Positions 8,322 through 17,116 of a DNA stretch of 64,000 nucleotides are shown in pieces (position 1 is the stretch's first letter; every line of letters starts with the position of its first letter). Under the pieces are notes generated by a model. That model had not been told where the DNA came from. It did no database searches and saw only the letters and a program-made list of their open reading frames with translations. The position numbers were made by a program, and so were the translations under genes. This stretch comes from an uncultured Pelagibacteraceae bacterium (GTDB lineage: Bacteria > Pseudomonadota > Alphaproteobacteria > Pelagibacterales > Pelagibacteraceae), in assembly GCA_902618695.1 (NCBI GenBank), contig CACNCB010000001.1:1-64000 (forward strand), read 5' to 3'.

Positions 8322-10886
8322 ATGTTTAATCCTCTAAATCTAATCTCAAAATTAATAAAATCTAGTAATCAAAAGGAACTAGATAGAATGGGAAAAATTG
8401 TAAAAAAAATTAATTCTTTTGAAAATGAATTCGTAAGTTTATCTGATAATGATTTTCCCAAAAAAACTGAAGAATTTAAAAAGAGAATTAAAGATGGAAC
8501 AAAATTAGATCACATTTTACCAGAGTCATTTGCGCTACTGAGAGAAGCATCTAAAAGAATAAGAAAAGAAAGGCACTACGACGTACAATTAATTGGCGGT
8601 ATAGCCTTACACGAAGGCAAAATAGCTGAGATGAAAACTGGTGAAGGAAAAACATTAACTATAGCACTAGCTGCATACCTAAATGCTCTTTCTGAAAAAG
8701 GAGTCCATGTGGTCACTGTAAACGACTATCTTGCAAAAAGAGATGCTATTGAAATGGGAGAAATTTATAAATTCTTAGGAATTAAGTCAGGATATATAAA
8801 TAATTATCAAGACGATATTGAAAGAAAATTAAACTATAACTGTGATATTACATATGCCACTAACAGTGAATTAGGCTTTGATTATTTGAGAGATAATATG
8901 AAGCTCTCTAGCAGTCAACTTGTTCAAAGAAAACCCTTTTATTCTATTGTTGATGAAATTGACTCTTGTCTTATTGATGAAGCTAGAACTCCATTAATAA
9001 TTTCTGGTCAAGCAGAAGATAAAACTGCACAATATGTTGCGGTAAATAAATTAATAAAACAATTAATTTCCCAAGATTACGAGTTAGATGAAAAAGATAA
9101 AAATATTCTGCTAACAAACGATGGAATAAATAAAATTGAGAAAATTTTTTCCCAAGCTGGAATACTTAAAAATAATAATTTTTACGATCCTGAAAATTTA
9201 AATCTTGTTCACCTTGTTAATCAAGCACTAAGGGCAAATCACTTATTTGAAAAAGGAAAAGACTATATTGTTAAAGATGAAACTGTTAAGATTATTGATG
9301 AACTAACTGGTAGAATACTTGAAGGTAGAAGATTTGGAGATGGTCTGCATCAAGCAATAGAAGCTAAAGAAAAATTAGAAATACAGGTAGAAAATCAGAC
9401 CTTAGCTTCAATCACCTATCAAAATTATTTTAAACTTTATAAAAAATTAGCAGGTTGTACAGGAACAGCCGCGACCGAGTCTGAAGAATTTTTTGAAATA
9501 TATGGATTGCAGGTATTAGTTATTCCAACAAATAAATTAATGATAAGAAAAGATCTTAACGACCAGATTTTTAGGTCTGAAAAAGAAAAAAATGAAGCAA
9601 TAATTAATAAAATTAAAGAAATTAATAAAAAGGGACAACCAATTCTTGTTTTTACTTCAAGTATAAATAAATCTGAAATTTTTTCGAAACTTTTAAATAA
9701 TGAGAATATTAATCATATAGTTTTGAATGCAAAGAATCATGAGAACGAGGCTGAAATAATTGCAAACGCAGGAAAGCAAGGTTCAGTAATAATTACGACA
9801 AGCATCTCTGGAAGAGGTGTTGATATACAATTAGGTGGAAAAAAAGGGTCTATAGATCCAGACAAACTAAAGAATAACAAAGAAAAAATTAAATCATTAG
9901 GAGGTTTATTTGTTTTAGGCACTGAAAGAATGGAGTCGAGAAGGGTTGATAATCAAGCAAGAGGAAGATCTGGAAGACAAGGTGATGAAGGTTGTTCTGT
10001 TTTTTATGTTAGTTTAGAAGATGATTTAATGCGAATCTTTGGTTCTGAATCTATGAACAACATGCTGGAAAAGCTTGGATTAAAAGATGGAGAAAGCATA
10101 GATCATCCATGGATTAATAAAGCACTTGAGAGAGCTCAACAAAAAGTAGAATCAAGAAACTTCGATATAAGAAAAACATTAATTAAATTTGATAACGTCT
10201 TAAATGATCAAAGACACGTGATATTTTCACAAAGAAAAAAAGTTATGAATAGTAGTGATATTTTTAGTTATTGTGATGAATTTTTGGATGAAATCATTGA
10301 GGATATAATTAATCTAAAAATTAAAAAGAATTCAAATCCTACCAATACAGAATTTGAAACTAATCTAAAAAAAATTGTTGGTAAAAGCTTCAGTGAAATG
10401 GAATTTAATGAGTTGATTTCTGCAAACAACATTAAATTAAAAGAGTTTATTAAAACAAAATTTAGTGAAGTTAGAGAGGAAAGGATAAAAATTTTAGGTA
10501 ATGAAAACGCAAAAGAGATTGAAAAAAGGATATTTTTACAATCAATAGATCTAAACTGGAAATCACATATTCAATATTTAGAGCAGCTTAGACAAGTAAT
10601 TGGACTAAGATCATATGGTCAAAGAGATCCATTAATTGAATATAAAAAAGAGGCGTTTAATTTATTTTCAAATCTTTTAGAAAAGTTAAAAAAAGATTAT
10701 TTAACAATTTTATTAAATCTGCAAGTAGTAGATCAGTCAGATAGCTCGAATGTAGAAGAAACAAGAATTCAACCTCAAAATAATCCTAAATGCATACTAC
10801 TAGTAAAACAGAATAAAAAAATTTCAAGAAATGAAAGATGTGAGGCAACTGGAAAAAAATTTAAAAATTGTTGTGGAGCTTTATAG
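8322..10886 (+). CDS. secA: Preprotein translocase ATPase SecA
   Basis: SecA is the cytosolic motor that pushes unfolded proteins through SecYEG. The 854-residue protein has Walker A GEGKT (107-111), HVVTVNDYLAKRDA, Walker B with VDEIDSCLIDEARTPLI, and motif VI GRSGRQGD. It is slightly short for an alphaproteobacterial SecA (often about 900 residues), mainly because the linker before the C-terminal tail is short. The tail, usually CxCGSGKKxKxCHG, reads C-E-A-T-GKKFKNCCG: the second cysteine of the CxC pair is missing, so zinc and SecB binding may be altered. The argJ-secA divergent pair is typical of alphaproteobacteria. Confidence 0.97.
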   Translation: MFNPLNLISKLIKSSNQKELDRMGKIVKKINSFENEFVSLSDNDFPKKTEEFKKRIKDGTKLDHILPESFALLREASKRIRKERHYDVQLIGGIALHEGKIAEMKTGEGKTLTIALAAYLNALSEKGVHVVTVNDYLAKRDAIEMGEIYKFLGIKSGYINNYQDDIERKLNYNCDITYATNSELGFDYLRDNMKLSSSQLVQRKPFYSIVDEIDSCLIDEARTPLIISGQAEDKTAQYVAVNKLIKQLISQDYELDEKDKNILLTNDGINKIEKIFSQAGILKNNNFYDPENLNLVHLVNQALRANHLFEKGKDYIVKDETVKIIDELTGRILEGRRFGDGLHQAIEAKEKLEIQVENQTLASITYQNYFKLYKKLAGCTGTAATESEEFFEIYGLQVLVIPTNKLMIRKDLNDQIFRSEKEKNEAIINKIKEINKKGQPILVFTSSINKSEIFSKLLNNENINHIVLNAKNHENEAEIIANAGKQGSVIITTSISGRGVDIQLGGKKGSIDPDKLKNNKEKIKSLGGLFVLGTERMESRRVDNQARGRSGRQGDEGCSVFYVSLEDDLMRIFGSESMNNMLEKLGLKDGESIDHPWINKALERAQQKVESRNFDIRKTLIKFDNVLNDQRHVIFSQRKKVMNSSDIFSYCDEFLDEIIEDIINLKIKKNSNPTNTEFETNLKKIVGKSFSEMEFNELISANNIKLKEFIKTKFSEVREERIKILGNENAKEIEKRIFLQSIDLNWKSHIQYLEQLRQVIGLRSYGQRDPLIEYKKEAFNLFSNLLEKLKKDYLTILLNLQVVDQSDSSNVEETRIQPQNNPKCILLVKQNKKISRNERCEATGKKFKNCCGAL

Positions 10887-10889
10887 AAA

Positions 10890-11984
10890 TTAAATTAAAA
10901 AAAAAATTGAAGCAATTAAAATTAATCCTCCAACAATAGCTATTATTATTTTTTTTGAACTCAAAAATTTATCAAAATTATTTCTCTTAATAGATAAATT
11001 ACTTAGATCCTCGGTACTACTCACAAATCCATCATTTCTTCCTATTTTAAGAAATTTATTTTTTCTTTCATTCATTATTTCTTCAGAAGATAATTCATCA
11101 AAATAATTTAAATTTTTTGTTAAATTTTCTCTCACGTTATTTAATATAATATCTCTATCTCTATGGGCTCCACCTACAGGTTCTTCAATAATTTCATCAA
11201 TAACTTTTAATTTTAATAAATCTTTAGCTGAAAGTTTCATAGCTTTTGCAGCATCAAGCATTTTTTTTGGATCTCTCCAAAGAATAGTTGCACATCCCTC
11301 AGGGGATATTACTGAATAGATTGCATTTTCTAGCATAAGGACTTTATTCGATGAAGCTAATGCTATTGCTCCGCCAGAACCACCCTCGCCTATAATTATT
11401 GCAATTGTAGGGACTTTAAGTTCCATGCAGCACTCAATAGATTTTGCAATCGCCTCTGCCTGTCCTCTTTCTTCAGCCCCCACGCCAGGGTATGCTCCTG
11501 GAGTGTCAATAAAAGAGATTATTGGAATATTAAATTTGTTTGCTAAGTTCATTAATCTAATAGTTTTTCTATAACCCTCTGGCCTCATCATTCCAAAATT
11601 TCTCTCAATCCGACTATCTAAATCTTCTCCTTTTTCTTGCCCTATCACTAAAACTGATTTTCCATTAAATTTTGCAAATCCAGTTAAAACTGATTTATCT
11701 TCTCCATAATACCTGTCTCCAGATAGTGAGATGAAATCATCAAACAAATTATCAATAAAAAATTTTGCTTTAGGCCTATCTTCGTGACGAGCAACCATAG
11801 TCGTCTGCCAAGGATCTAGATTGGAATAAATATTTTTTAATTTTTCATCTATTTCAATTTGAGTGCTTGAAATTTTTTGTGTGTCCACTTCCGACAAACC
11901 CTCTTGATTATAGGGATCTTTTAATTTTTCTAGTTCATTTTCTAGATCTTTAATTTCGGTTTCAAAATTTAGATAATTTTTCAT
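10890..11984 (-). CDS. accA: Acetyl-CoA carboxylase carboxyltransferase subunit alpha, with C-terminal membrane segment
   Basis: AccA and AccD (encoded near 33 kb) form the carboxyltransferase that makes malonyl-CoA for fatty-acid synthesis. The first roughly 317 residues match the family closely (SLSGDRYYGED, SFIDTPGAYPGVGAEERGQ, IGEGGSGGAIAL, SVISPEGCA). The protein is 364 residues, about 47 longer than usual. The extra tail is hydrophilic at first and then ends in a run of about 20 hydrophobic residues (from about 345 to the very C-terminus), a predicted tail anchor. AccA is normally soluble, so this could place the enzyme at the inner membrane. The stop codon lies 3 bases from the convergent secA stop. 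Confidence 0.95.
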   Translation of the reverse strand: MKNYLNFETEIKDLENELEKLKDPYNQEGLSEVDTQKISSTQIEIDEKLKNIYSNLDPWQTTMVARHEDRPKAKFFIDNLFDDFISLSGDRYYGEDKSVLTGFAKFNGKSVLVIGQEKGEDLDSRIERNFGMMRPEGYRKTIRLMNLANKFNIPIISFIDTPGAYPGVGAEERGQAEAIAKSIECCMELKVPTIAIIIGEGGSGGAIALASSNKVLMLENAIYSVISPEGCATILWRDPKKMLDAAKAMKLSAKDLLKLKVIDEIIEEPVGGAHRDRDIILNNVRENLTKNLNYFDELSSEEIMNERKNKFLKIGRNDGFVSSTEDLSNLSIKRNNFDKFLSSKKIIIAIVGGLILIASIFFLI

Positions 11985-12059
11985 ATTTTATTTGTAGAGC
12001 ATAGTTAAAATACAAAAAAGGCAATAAAATGATATTAAATAAGGTGTAATTCTTATTAA

Positions 12060-12087
12060 TTGACTTAAATCATTTAACAGATACAAA
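12060..12087 (+). promoter_or_regulatory. Predicted sigma-70 promoter of the riboswitch-glcB transcript
   Basis: TTGACT (12060-12065) matches the -35 consensus at five of six positions, and TACAAA (12082-12087) is an acceptable -10, with a 16-base spacer. The predicted start near 12094 falls at the foot of the first riboswitch stem, exactly where a riboswitch transcript should begin. AT-rich DNA gives many chance -10 boxes; the good -35 and the position make this one better than most. Confidence 0.6.
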
Positions 12088-12091
12088 TCCA

Positions 12092-12236
12092 TTATCGGGA
12101 GAGACTATTTATAGCGCCGAAGGAGCAACCACCCCGGAAACTCTCAGGCAAAAGGACCGATAAAAGCATAACACTCTGGAAAGAGATTGATTTCCGCCGA
12201 AGGAGTAAAGCTCTCAGGCAAAAATACAGATGGGGT
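12092..12236 (+). promoter_or_regulatory. Tandem glycine riboswitch
   Basis: Two glycine aptamers lie in series. Aptamer 1 (12092-12163) has GGGAGAGAC, GCGCCGAAGGAGCAA-like and CTCTCAGGCAAAAGGAC elements, closed by TTATCG/CGATAA. Aptamer 2 (about 12173-12236) has CTGGAAAGAG, CGCCGAAGGAG and CTCTCAGGCAAAA. Its closing stem can form as TCTG/CAGA or, alternatively, ACTCT (12173-12177) with GGGGT (12232-12236), a possible switching pair. The element ends 15 bases before the glcB ATG, with no transcription terminator between, so control is more likely at translation start. A glycine riboswitch on malate synthase is known from SAR11. Confidence 0.95.
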
Positions 12237-12251
12237 ACGAAGTTAAGTGCT

Positions 12252-14426
12252 ATGCAAGAAAAATACATTAAAATTAATAATCTTCAAGTATCTGAGAAGC
12301 TATCAAACTTTGTAAATGATGAATTATTAAAGAATACAAAAGTATCTTCAGAAAACTTTTGGTCAGGTCTAGAAAAAACCCTCGATGAGCTATCACCAAA
12401 AAATAAAGAACTAATTAAATTACGTGAAGATTTACAAAAGAAAATAGATGATTGGCATATCAAAAATAAAGGTAAAGAATTTAATTTAAATGAATATAAA
12501 AAATTTTTATTTGAAATAGGTTATTTAAAAAAAGAAGGACCTGATTTTAAAATAGAAACCAAAAATGTTGATGAGGAAATTGCAAATATAGCTGGACCTC
12601 AGTTAGTTGTACCTGTTATGAATGCGAGGTATGCATTAAACGCTGCGAATGCAAGATGGATGAGTTTATATGATAGTCTTTATGGTACTGATGTAATTGA
12701 ACAGTCGGAAGATAGCGTATCTGAAAGATATGATCCTTTAAGAGGTGAAATGGTTATAAAATATGGAAGAGATTTTTTAGATAAATACTTTCCACTAGCG
12801 GGGTTAAGCTGGAATAAAATTACAAGTTTTGCTGTAAAATTTGGAAAATTAAAAGTTTTGAAAGGTGCTGATATTTTTGATTTAGAGGATGAAAATAAAT
12901 TTATTGGACACAGAGGTGAAAGTGATAATCCATCTGCAATTATTTTAAAAAATAATAATTTACATATTGAAATTCTAAAAGACTCAAGGGCTTTTGCTGC
13001 ACAACAAGATCATGCTGGTATTAGCGATATAATACTAGAATCTGCTGTGTCAACAATATGTGATAATGAAGATAGTGTGGCAGCAGTTGACTCCGAAGAT
13101 AAAATTATTTGTTATCGAAATTGGCTAGGTCTAATGAAAGGAGATCTTAAGTCAAAATTTGAAAAAGAAGGTAAATTATTTGAAAGAAAATTAAATCCAC
13201 ATAGAAGTTATATCTCAAAAGATGGCAAGGGTTTAAAGTTGCATGGTAGAAGTCTATTACTTGTAAGAAACGTTGGTCATTTAATGACAAACCCTTCAAT
13301 TTTATTACAAGATGGAAGCGAAATACCAGAGGGTATAATGGATGCATTTATAACAACAGCAGCAGCGCTTCATGATATTAAAAACAAAAATAATTCAAGA
13401 ACTGGATCAGTTTATATTGTAAAACCAAAAATGCATGGGCCAGACGAAACGGCATTTACAGATTTAATTTTTTCTAAAGTTGAAGAGGTTCTAAATTTAC
13501 CCAAATACACTTGTAAGATTGGTATTATGGATGAAGAAAGACGAACATCAGCAAATTTAAAAGAGTGTATTAGAAGTCTTAAAAATAGAGTTTTTTTTAT
13601 TAACACTGGCTTCCTGGATAGAACTGGTGACGAGATGCACACATCAATGGAGGCTGGTCCTATGATTAAAAAAGGAGATATGAAATCATCAAAATGGATC
13701 AATGCTTATGAAAACAACAATGTTGATATTGGTTTAAGTTGTGGGTTTTCTGGCAAAGCTCAAATTGGAAAAGGAATGTGGGCGATGCCAGACAAAATGA
13801 AAGATATGATGGAGCAAAAAACAGGTCATTTAAAAGCAGGAGCAAACTGCGCATGGGTTCCTTCTCCAACAGCAGCTGCATTACATGCTTTACATTATCA
13901 TGAAATAAATATTTTTAATGAACAAAAAAAAATAATTGATAGAGAACCAGCTAAGCTCGATGATCTCTTAACTATCCCAATAGCAGATAGAACCAATTGG
14001 TCTGTAGAAAATATAAACAAAGAAATTTCTAATTCTGCACAAACCCTATTAGGTTATGTGGTAAGATGGGTCGATCAGGGTGTAGGTTGTTCTAAAGTGC
14101 CCGATATTAACAATATAGGCTTGATGGAAGATAGGGCAACACTAAGAATCTCTTCGCAACATATAGCCAACTGGATTCATCATGGAATTACAACAAAAAT
14201 ACAAGTAACTGAAATAATGAAAGAGATGGCCAAAATAGTAGATGATCAGAATAAAGATGATCCACTATATGTTAAAATGAGTAGTGATTTTGAAAACTCT
14301 ATAGCATTTCAAACTGCGTGTGACTTAGTGTTTAAAGGTAAAGAGCAACCATCAGGTTATACTGAGCCATTACTTCATTTGAATAGGTTAAAAAAAAAAT
14401 CTAATCTGAGTTCGAAACCAAATTAG
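12252..14426 (+). CDS. glcB: Malate synthase G
   Basis: Malate synthase G condenses glyoxylate with acetyl-CoA to malate, the second step of the glyoxylate route. The 724-residue length and sequence fit the monomeric G form (NAANARWMSLYDSLYGTD, VKPKMHGPDE, IGIMDEERRTSANL, INTGFLDRTGDE, ADRTNWSVENI, DRATLRISSQ). The start is fixed by the riboswitch 15 bases upstream. Glycine can be converted to or from glyoxylate, so a glycine sensor on this gene links glycine supply to carbon entry into the TCA cycle. No Shine-Dalgarno is clear; GGGG at 12232-12235 is too far upstream and lies in the aptamer stem. The 3' end overlaps convergent recR by 26 bases. Confidence 0.97.
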   Translation: MQEKYIKINNLQVSEKLSNFVNDELLKNTKVSSENFWSGLEKTLDELSPKNKELIKLREDLQKKIDDWHIKNKGKEFNLNEYKKFLFEIGYLKKEGPDFKIETKNVDEEIANIAGPQLVVPVMNARYALNAANARWMSLYDSLYGTDVIEQSEDSVSERYDPLRGEMVIKYGRDFLDKYFPLAGLSWNKITSFAVKFGKLKVLKGADIFDLEDENKFIGHRGESDNPSAIILKNNNLHIEILKDSRAFAAQQDHAGISDIILESAVSTICDNEDSVAAVDSEDKIICYRNWLGLMKGDLKSKFEKEGKLFERKLNPHRSYISKDGKGLKLHGRSLLLVRNVGHLMTNPSILLQDGSEIPEGIMDAFITTAAALHDIKNKNNSRTGSVYIVKPKMHGPDETAFTDLIFSKVEEVLNLPKYTCKIGIMDEERRTSANLKECIRSLKNRVFFINTGFLDRTGDEMHTSMEAGPMIKKGDMKSSKWINAYENNNVDIGLSCGFSGKAQIGKGMWAMPDKMKDMMEQKTGHLKAGANCAWVPSPTAAALHALHYHEINIFNEQKKIIDREPAKLDDLLTIPIADRTNWSVENINKEISNSAQTLLGYVVRWVDQGVGCSKVPDINNIGLMEDRATLRISSQHIANWIHHGITTKIQVTEIMKEMAKIVDDQNKDDPLYVKMSSDFENSIAFQTACDLVFKGKEQPSGYTEPLLHLNRLKKKSNLSSKPN

Positions 14427-15012
14427 ATCGATTTTTAAAAGCAGAAAATAAAGTCCCGTCATCTAGACTTTCAATTTCTCCTCCTACTGGTAAACCTTGT
14501 GCTAATTTAGTAATTTTAACATCTAAATTTTTTAGACTATCTTGAATATAATATGCAGTTGTTTGACCTTCAACAGTTGCACTAGTTGCAAGTATCACTT
14601 CCTCAATTTTATCTCTATTAACTCTTTCAATTAATGAGTTAATTAATAAATCTTCTTTTCTTTGACCAACTGAAGAAATTGTTCCTCCTAAAATGTGAAA
14701 ATAACCCTGAAAGATATTTGAATTTTCAATCGACCATTGATCTGCAATATCCTCTACTACACAAATTTTATTATATTTTTCTTTTGTGTTCTCACAATTC
14801 AGGCAACCATCTGAATTTGACTTTAATGCACCACATGAATTGCATCTAACTACGTTTTTATATACTTGTGCCAATGTATTTGCCATAGGTTTTACAAGTT
14901 CGTCACGATTATTTATTAATTTTAAAACAATTCTTTTTGCTGATTTAGGACCTAGACCAGGAAGTTTTGAAATTAATTTAATTAATTCTTCTATCTCGCT
15001 GATGTTTTGCAT
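14401..15012 (-). CDS. recR: Recombination protein RecR
   Basis: RecR works with RecO and RecF to load RecA on gapped DNA. The 203-residue protein has the helix-hairpin-helix LPGLGPKSAKR (18-28), a four-cysteine zinc finger (Cys57, Cys60, Cys70, Cys73) and a Toprim domain starting at CVVEDIADQWSIE (from about 84), followed by the SVGQRKEDL Walker-like segment. All parts are intact. It follows ybaB by 3 bases in the standard dnaX-ybaB-recR operon. Confidence 0.95.
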   Translation of the reverse strand: MQNISEIEELIKLISKLPGLGPKSAKRIVLKLINNRDELVKPMANTLAQVYKNVVRCNSCGALKSNSDGCLNCENTKEKYNKICVVEDIADQWSIENSNIFQGYFHILGGTISSVGQRKEDLLINSLIERVNRDKIEEVILATSATVEGQTTAYYIQDSLKNLDVKITKLAQGLPVGGEIESLDDGTLFSAFKNRSNLVSNSD

Positions 15013-15015
15013 CTA

Positions 15016-15333
15016 TTATAAAGGCCATTTAAAACCAGGAATTCCAAAGCCCCCGGTTGCTTTTGAAATTTCCTCAGTTGTTTTTGATTTAAGTTGAGAT
15101 TTAGCGCTATTGTGTGCTGCAACAATTAAATCTTCGATTATGGTTTTGTCCTCTTTCATAATTTCATCAGATAACTTTATTGTTTGCATTTCTCCGTCTC
15201 CATCCAAAGTTATCTTTACAGAATTTGAGCCCGAAACTCCCTCAACTCTAATTTCCTTAATCTTTTGTTGGCTTTCTTTCATTTTTGCCTCAAGTTCTTT
15301 TGCTTTATCTAAAATTTTACTAAAATCAGTCAT
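15016..15333 (-). CDS. ybaB: YbaB/EbfC family nucleoid-associated protein
   Basis: A 105-residue protein of the YbaB/EbfC family, small dimeric DNA-binding proteins linked to nucleoid structure and the RecFOR system. It has MTDFSKILDKAKELEAKM, a coiled-coil start, and the family core VRVEGVSG-like/VKITLDGDGEM. I chose the ATG at 15333 over one four codons upstream because a good GGAG lies 6 bases before it (15340-15343 on the minus strand) and the family begins there. It overlaps the dnaX stop by 8 bases, so its translation is probably coupled to dnaX. Confidence 0.9.
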   Translation of the reverse strand: MTDFSKILDKAKELEAKMKESQQKIKEIRVEGVSGSNSVKITLDGDGEMQTIKLSDEIMKEDKTIIEDLIVAAHNSAKSQLKSKTTEEISKATGGFGIPGFKWPL

Positions 15334-16978
15334 TATCAACTCCATCTTTGTTTGAATTTACATCTATTAATTCTGCGTCAGGAAATCTATCCATAACACT
15401 TTTAAATATTTCTGAATTTTTCATTTCATCAATCAATTGTTTTTTAACATTTTTTTCTTTATCTTTTACTGATATTTGCCCCTTTAATTTACTAAATGTA
15501 ATAATCCATCTTTCACCAGTCCAATCAAAAAGTTTTGATGATAAATCTTTTACAAAATCTTTGTCTAAACTTTCATTAAAGGATATTTCAATTCTATTTT
15601 TTTCAAATTTTACGAGATTAACATTTTTTTCTAATTCGTATTTTAGTTTTATCTCCTTTTTTTTTGAACAAATTTCAATTAGATCCTCAAATGCATTTAT
15701 ATTAATTTTCTTTTCTACTTTGATTTCTGTTTGCACTTCTGGTTTAGATTTTTCTTCTTGCGCAACATTCTTAATTTGATTGATTGTTTTAGAAGTTAAT
15801 TCAATTTCTTTATTATTAACTAAAGTTTCACTCTTCAAATCGATCTCAACTTTTTCAACTTTTTTTTTAGATTTTACAGAACTTAAATGCATTAGTCTTA
15901 TTAAGAACATTTCAATTGAAAGGTGTTGATTAGAAACTATGTCTATCTCTTGGAGAGAAGAAATGGCAAATTGCCAAAATAATATCAATACCTCTGAGTC
16001 TATTTGATTTGATAAATTTTTAATTTTAGAAAATTCTTCATCATTTAATGAAAAGTTTGTGCTTTCTAAAGTTAAAGAATTAATATTTTTAAAATAATAA
16101 AGTAACTCTAAGAAGTCATTAATAAAAACTTTTGGTTCAACACCTTGGTCATAAATTTTTCTATAAATATTTATTACTTTTGTTTCTTCACCTTTTAAAA
16201 TCAGCTCAAATAAATCAATTAATTGAGATTTATCGAAATATCCAAAAATTTTCTGAGCTGAACTTAAGTCCAATTCCTTTCCATCACCCAAACTTAATAA
16301 TGCTCTATCTAATAATGATAAAGCATCTCTAACAGAACCTTCCGAAATTTTTACTATAAGCTTTAATGCATCTTCTGTTATTTTTCCATTTTCCTTATCT
16401 TTAATTAATTTTATATATTCTAATAATTCTGATGATTTAATTCTAGACAAATCAAATCTTTGACATCTAGAAACAACAGTAATAGGAATTTTTTTTATTT
16501 CTGTTGTTGCAAAAATAAATTTTAAATATTCTGGTGGCTCTTCTAAAGTTTTTAATAATGCATTAAATGCTTGCTTGCTAAGCATATGAACTTCATCAAT
16601 TATGAAAATTTTATATTTTGCAGATGTTGGCCCATATCTAGAAAATTCAATCAAATCTCTTACGTCATCTACGCCTGTTTTACTTGCAGCATCCATCTCA
16701 AGAACATCGATATGATTTGAGTTTGTAATCGCATCACAATTATCACATTTAATTTTACATTTATTTTCTATTCCATTTGAGCAATTAAGTGCTTTTGCAA
16801 CAATTCTTGCAGTAGTAGTTTTTCCTATTCCCCTTATTCCAGTGAACAAATATGCATTAGGTATTTTGTCAGCTTTAATAGAATTAGTAATAGTTTCCGC
16901 AACAACCTCTTGACCTATAAGATCATCAAAAGTTTGTGGTCTATATTTTAATGCTAATACTTTTAAGTTATTATTCAT
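15326..16978 (-). CDS. dnaX: DNA polymerase III subunit gamma/tau
   Basis: DnaX is the clamp-loader ATPase of the replisome. The 550-residue protein has Walker A GIRGIGKT (47-54), a four-cysteine zinc module (Cys66, Cys74, Cys78, Cys81), Walker B IIDEVH (126-131), and the SRC sensor (170-172). A lysine-rich middle (about 365-430) separates the ATPase from a C-terminal tau domain. The start lies only 8 bases after the end of the SRP RNA, with no Shine-Dalgarno, and no terminator is seen between; transcription from the SRP promoter is likely. The operon continues into ybaB and recR. Confidence 0.96.
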   Translation of the reverse strand: MNNNLKVLALKYRPQTFDDLIGQEVVAETITNSIKADKIPNAYLFTGIRGIGKTTTARIVAKALNCSNGIENKCKIKCDNCDAITNSNHIDVLEMDAASKTGVDDVRDLIEFSRYGPTSAKYKIFIIDEVHMLSKQAFNALLKTLEEPPEYLKFIFATTEIKKIPITVVSRCQRFDLSRIKSSELLEYIKLIKDKENGKITEDALKLIVKISEGSVRDALSLLDRALLSLGDGKELDLSSAQKIFGYFDKSQLIDLFELILKGEETKVINIYRKIYDQGVEPKVFINDFLELLYYFKNINSLTLESTNFSLNDEEFSKIKNLSNQIDSEVLILFWQFAISSLQEIDIVSNQHLSIEMFLIRLMHLSSVKSKKKVEKVEIDLKSETLVNNKEIELTSKTINQIKNVAQEEKSKPEVQTEIKVEKKININAFEDLIEICSKKKEIKLKYELEKNVNLVKFEKNRIEISFNESLDKDFVKDLSSKLFDWTGERWIITFSKLKGQISVKDKEKNVKKQLIDEMKNSEIFKSVMDRFPDAELIDVNSNKDGVDND

Positions 16979-16986
16979 ATATATAA

Positions 16987-17070
16987 GGAGACTAGAACCT
17001 GAATAACTGTCTCTACGACTGCTTCCGTTAAGATCTGGTCGGGTTCAAGCAGCATCCACCTCTAGCCTCC
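16987..17070 (-). ncRNA. ffs: Signal recognition particle 4.5S RNA
   Basis: On the minus strand the ends GGAGGCTAGA (17070-17061) and TCTAGTCTCC (16996-16987) form a ten-pair terminal stem with one G-U pair. The middle holds the SRP domain IV core, GACCAGATC...GGAAGCAGTC, with the outer GAC/GTC pairs and the symmetric CAG/AGCAG loop of the M-domain site. The apical loop reads UAAC in place of the usual GGAA. A promoter ends 6 bases upstream. Position beside dnaX is normal for alphaproteobacteria. The exact ends are inferred from the stem. Confidence 0.88.
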
Positions 17071-17076
17071 AGATCT

Positions 17077-17106
17077 ATTATAGCAGTTAAAATTTCTAAT
17101 CTACAA
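17077..17106 (-). promoter_or_regulatory. Promoter of SRP RNA (and probably dnaX-ybaB-recR)
   Basis: A perfect -10 TATAAT lies at 17082-17077 on the minus strand, and TTGTAG at 17106-17101 can serve as -35 with an 18-base spacer. The predicted start is 17070, the first G of the SRP RNA stem. The promoter sits in the short gap after the pheA stop (17117). Confidence 0.7.
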
Positions 17107-17116
17107 GAAAAGATTC

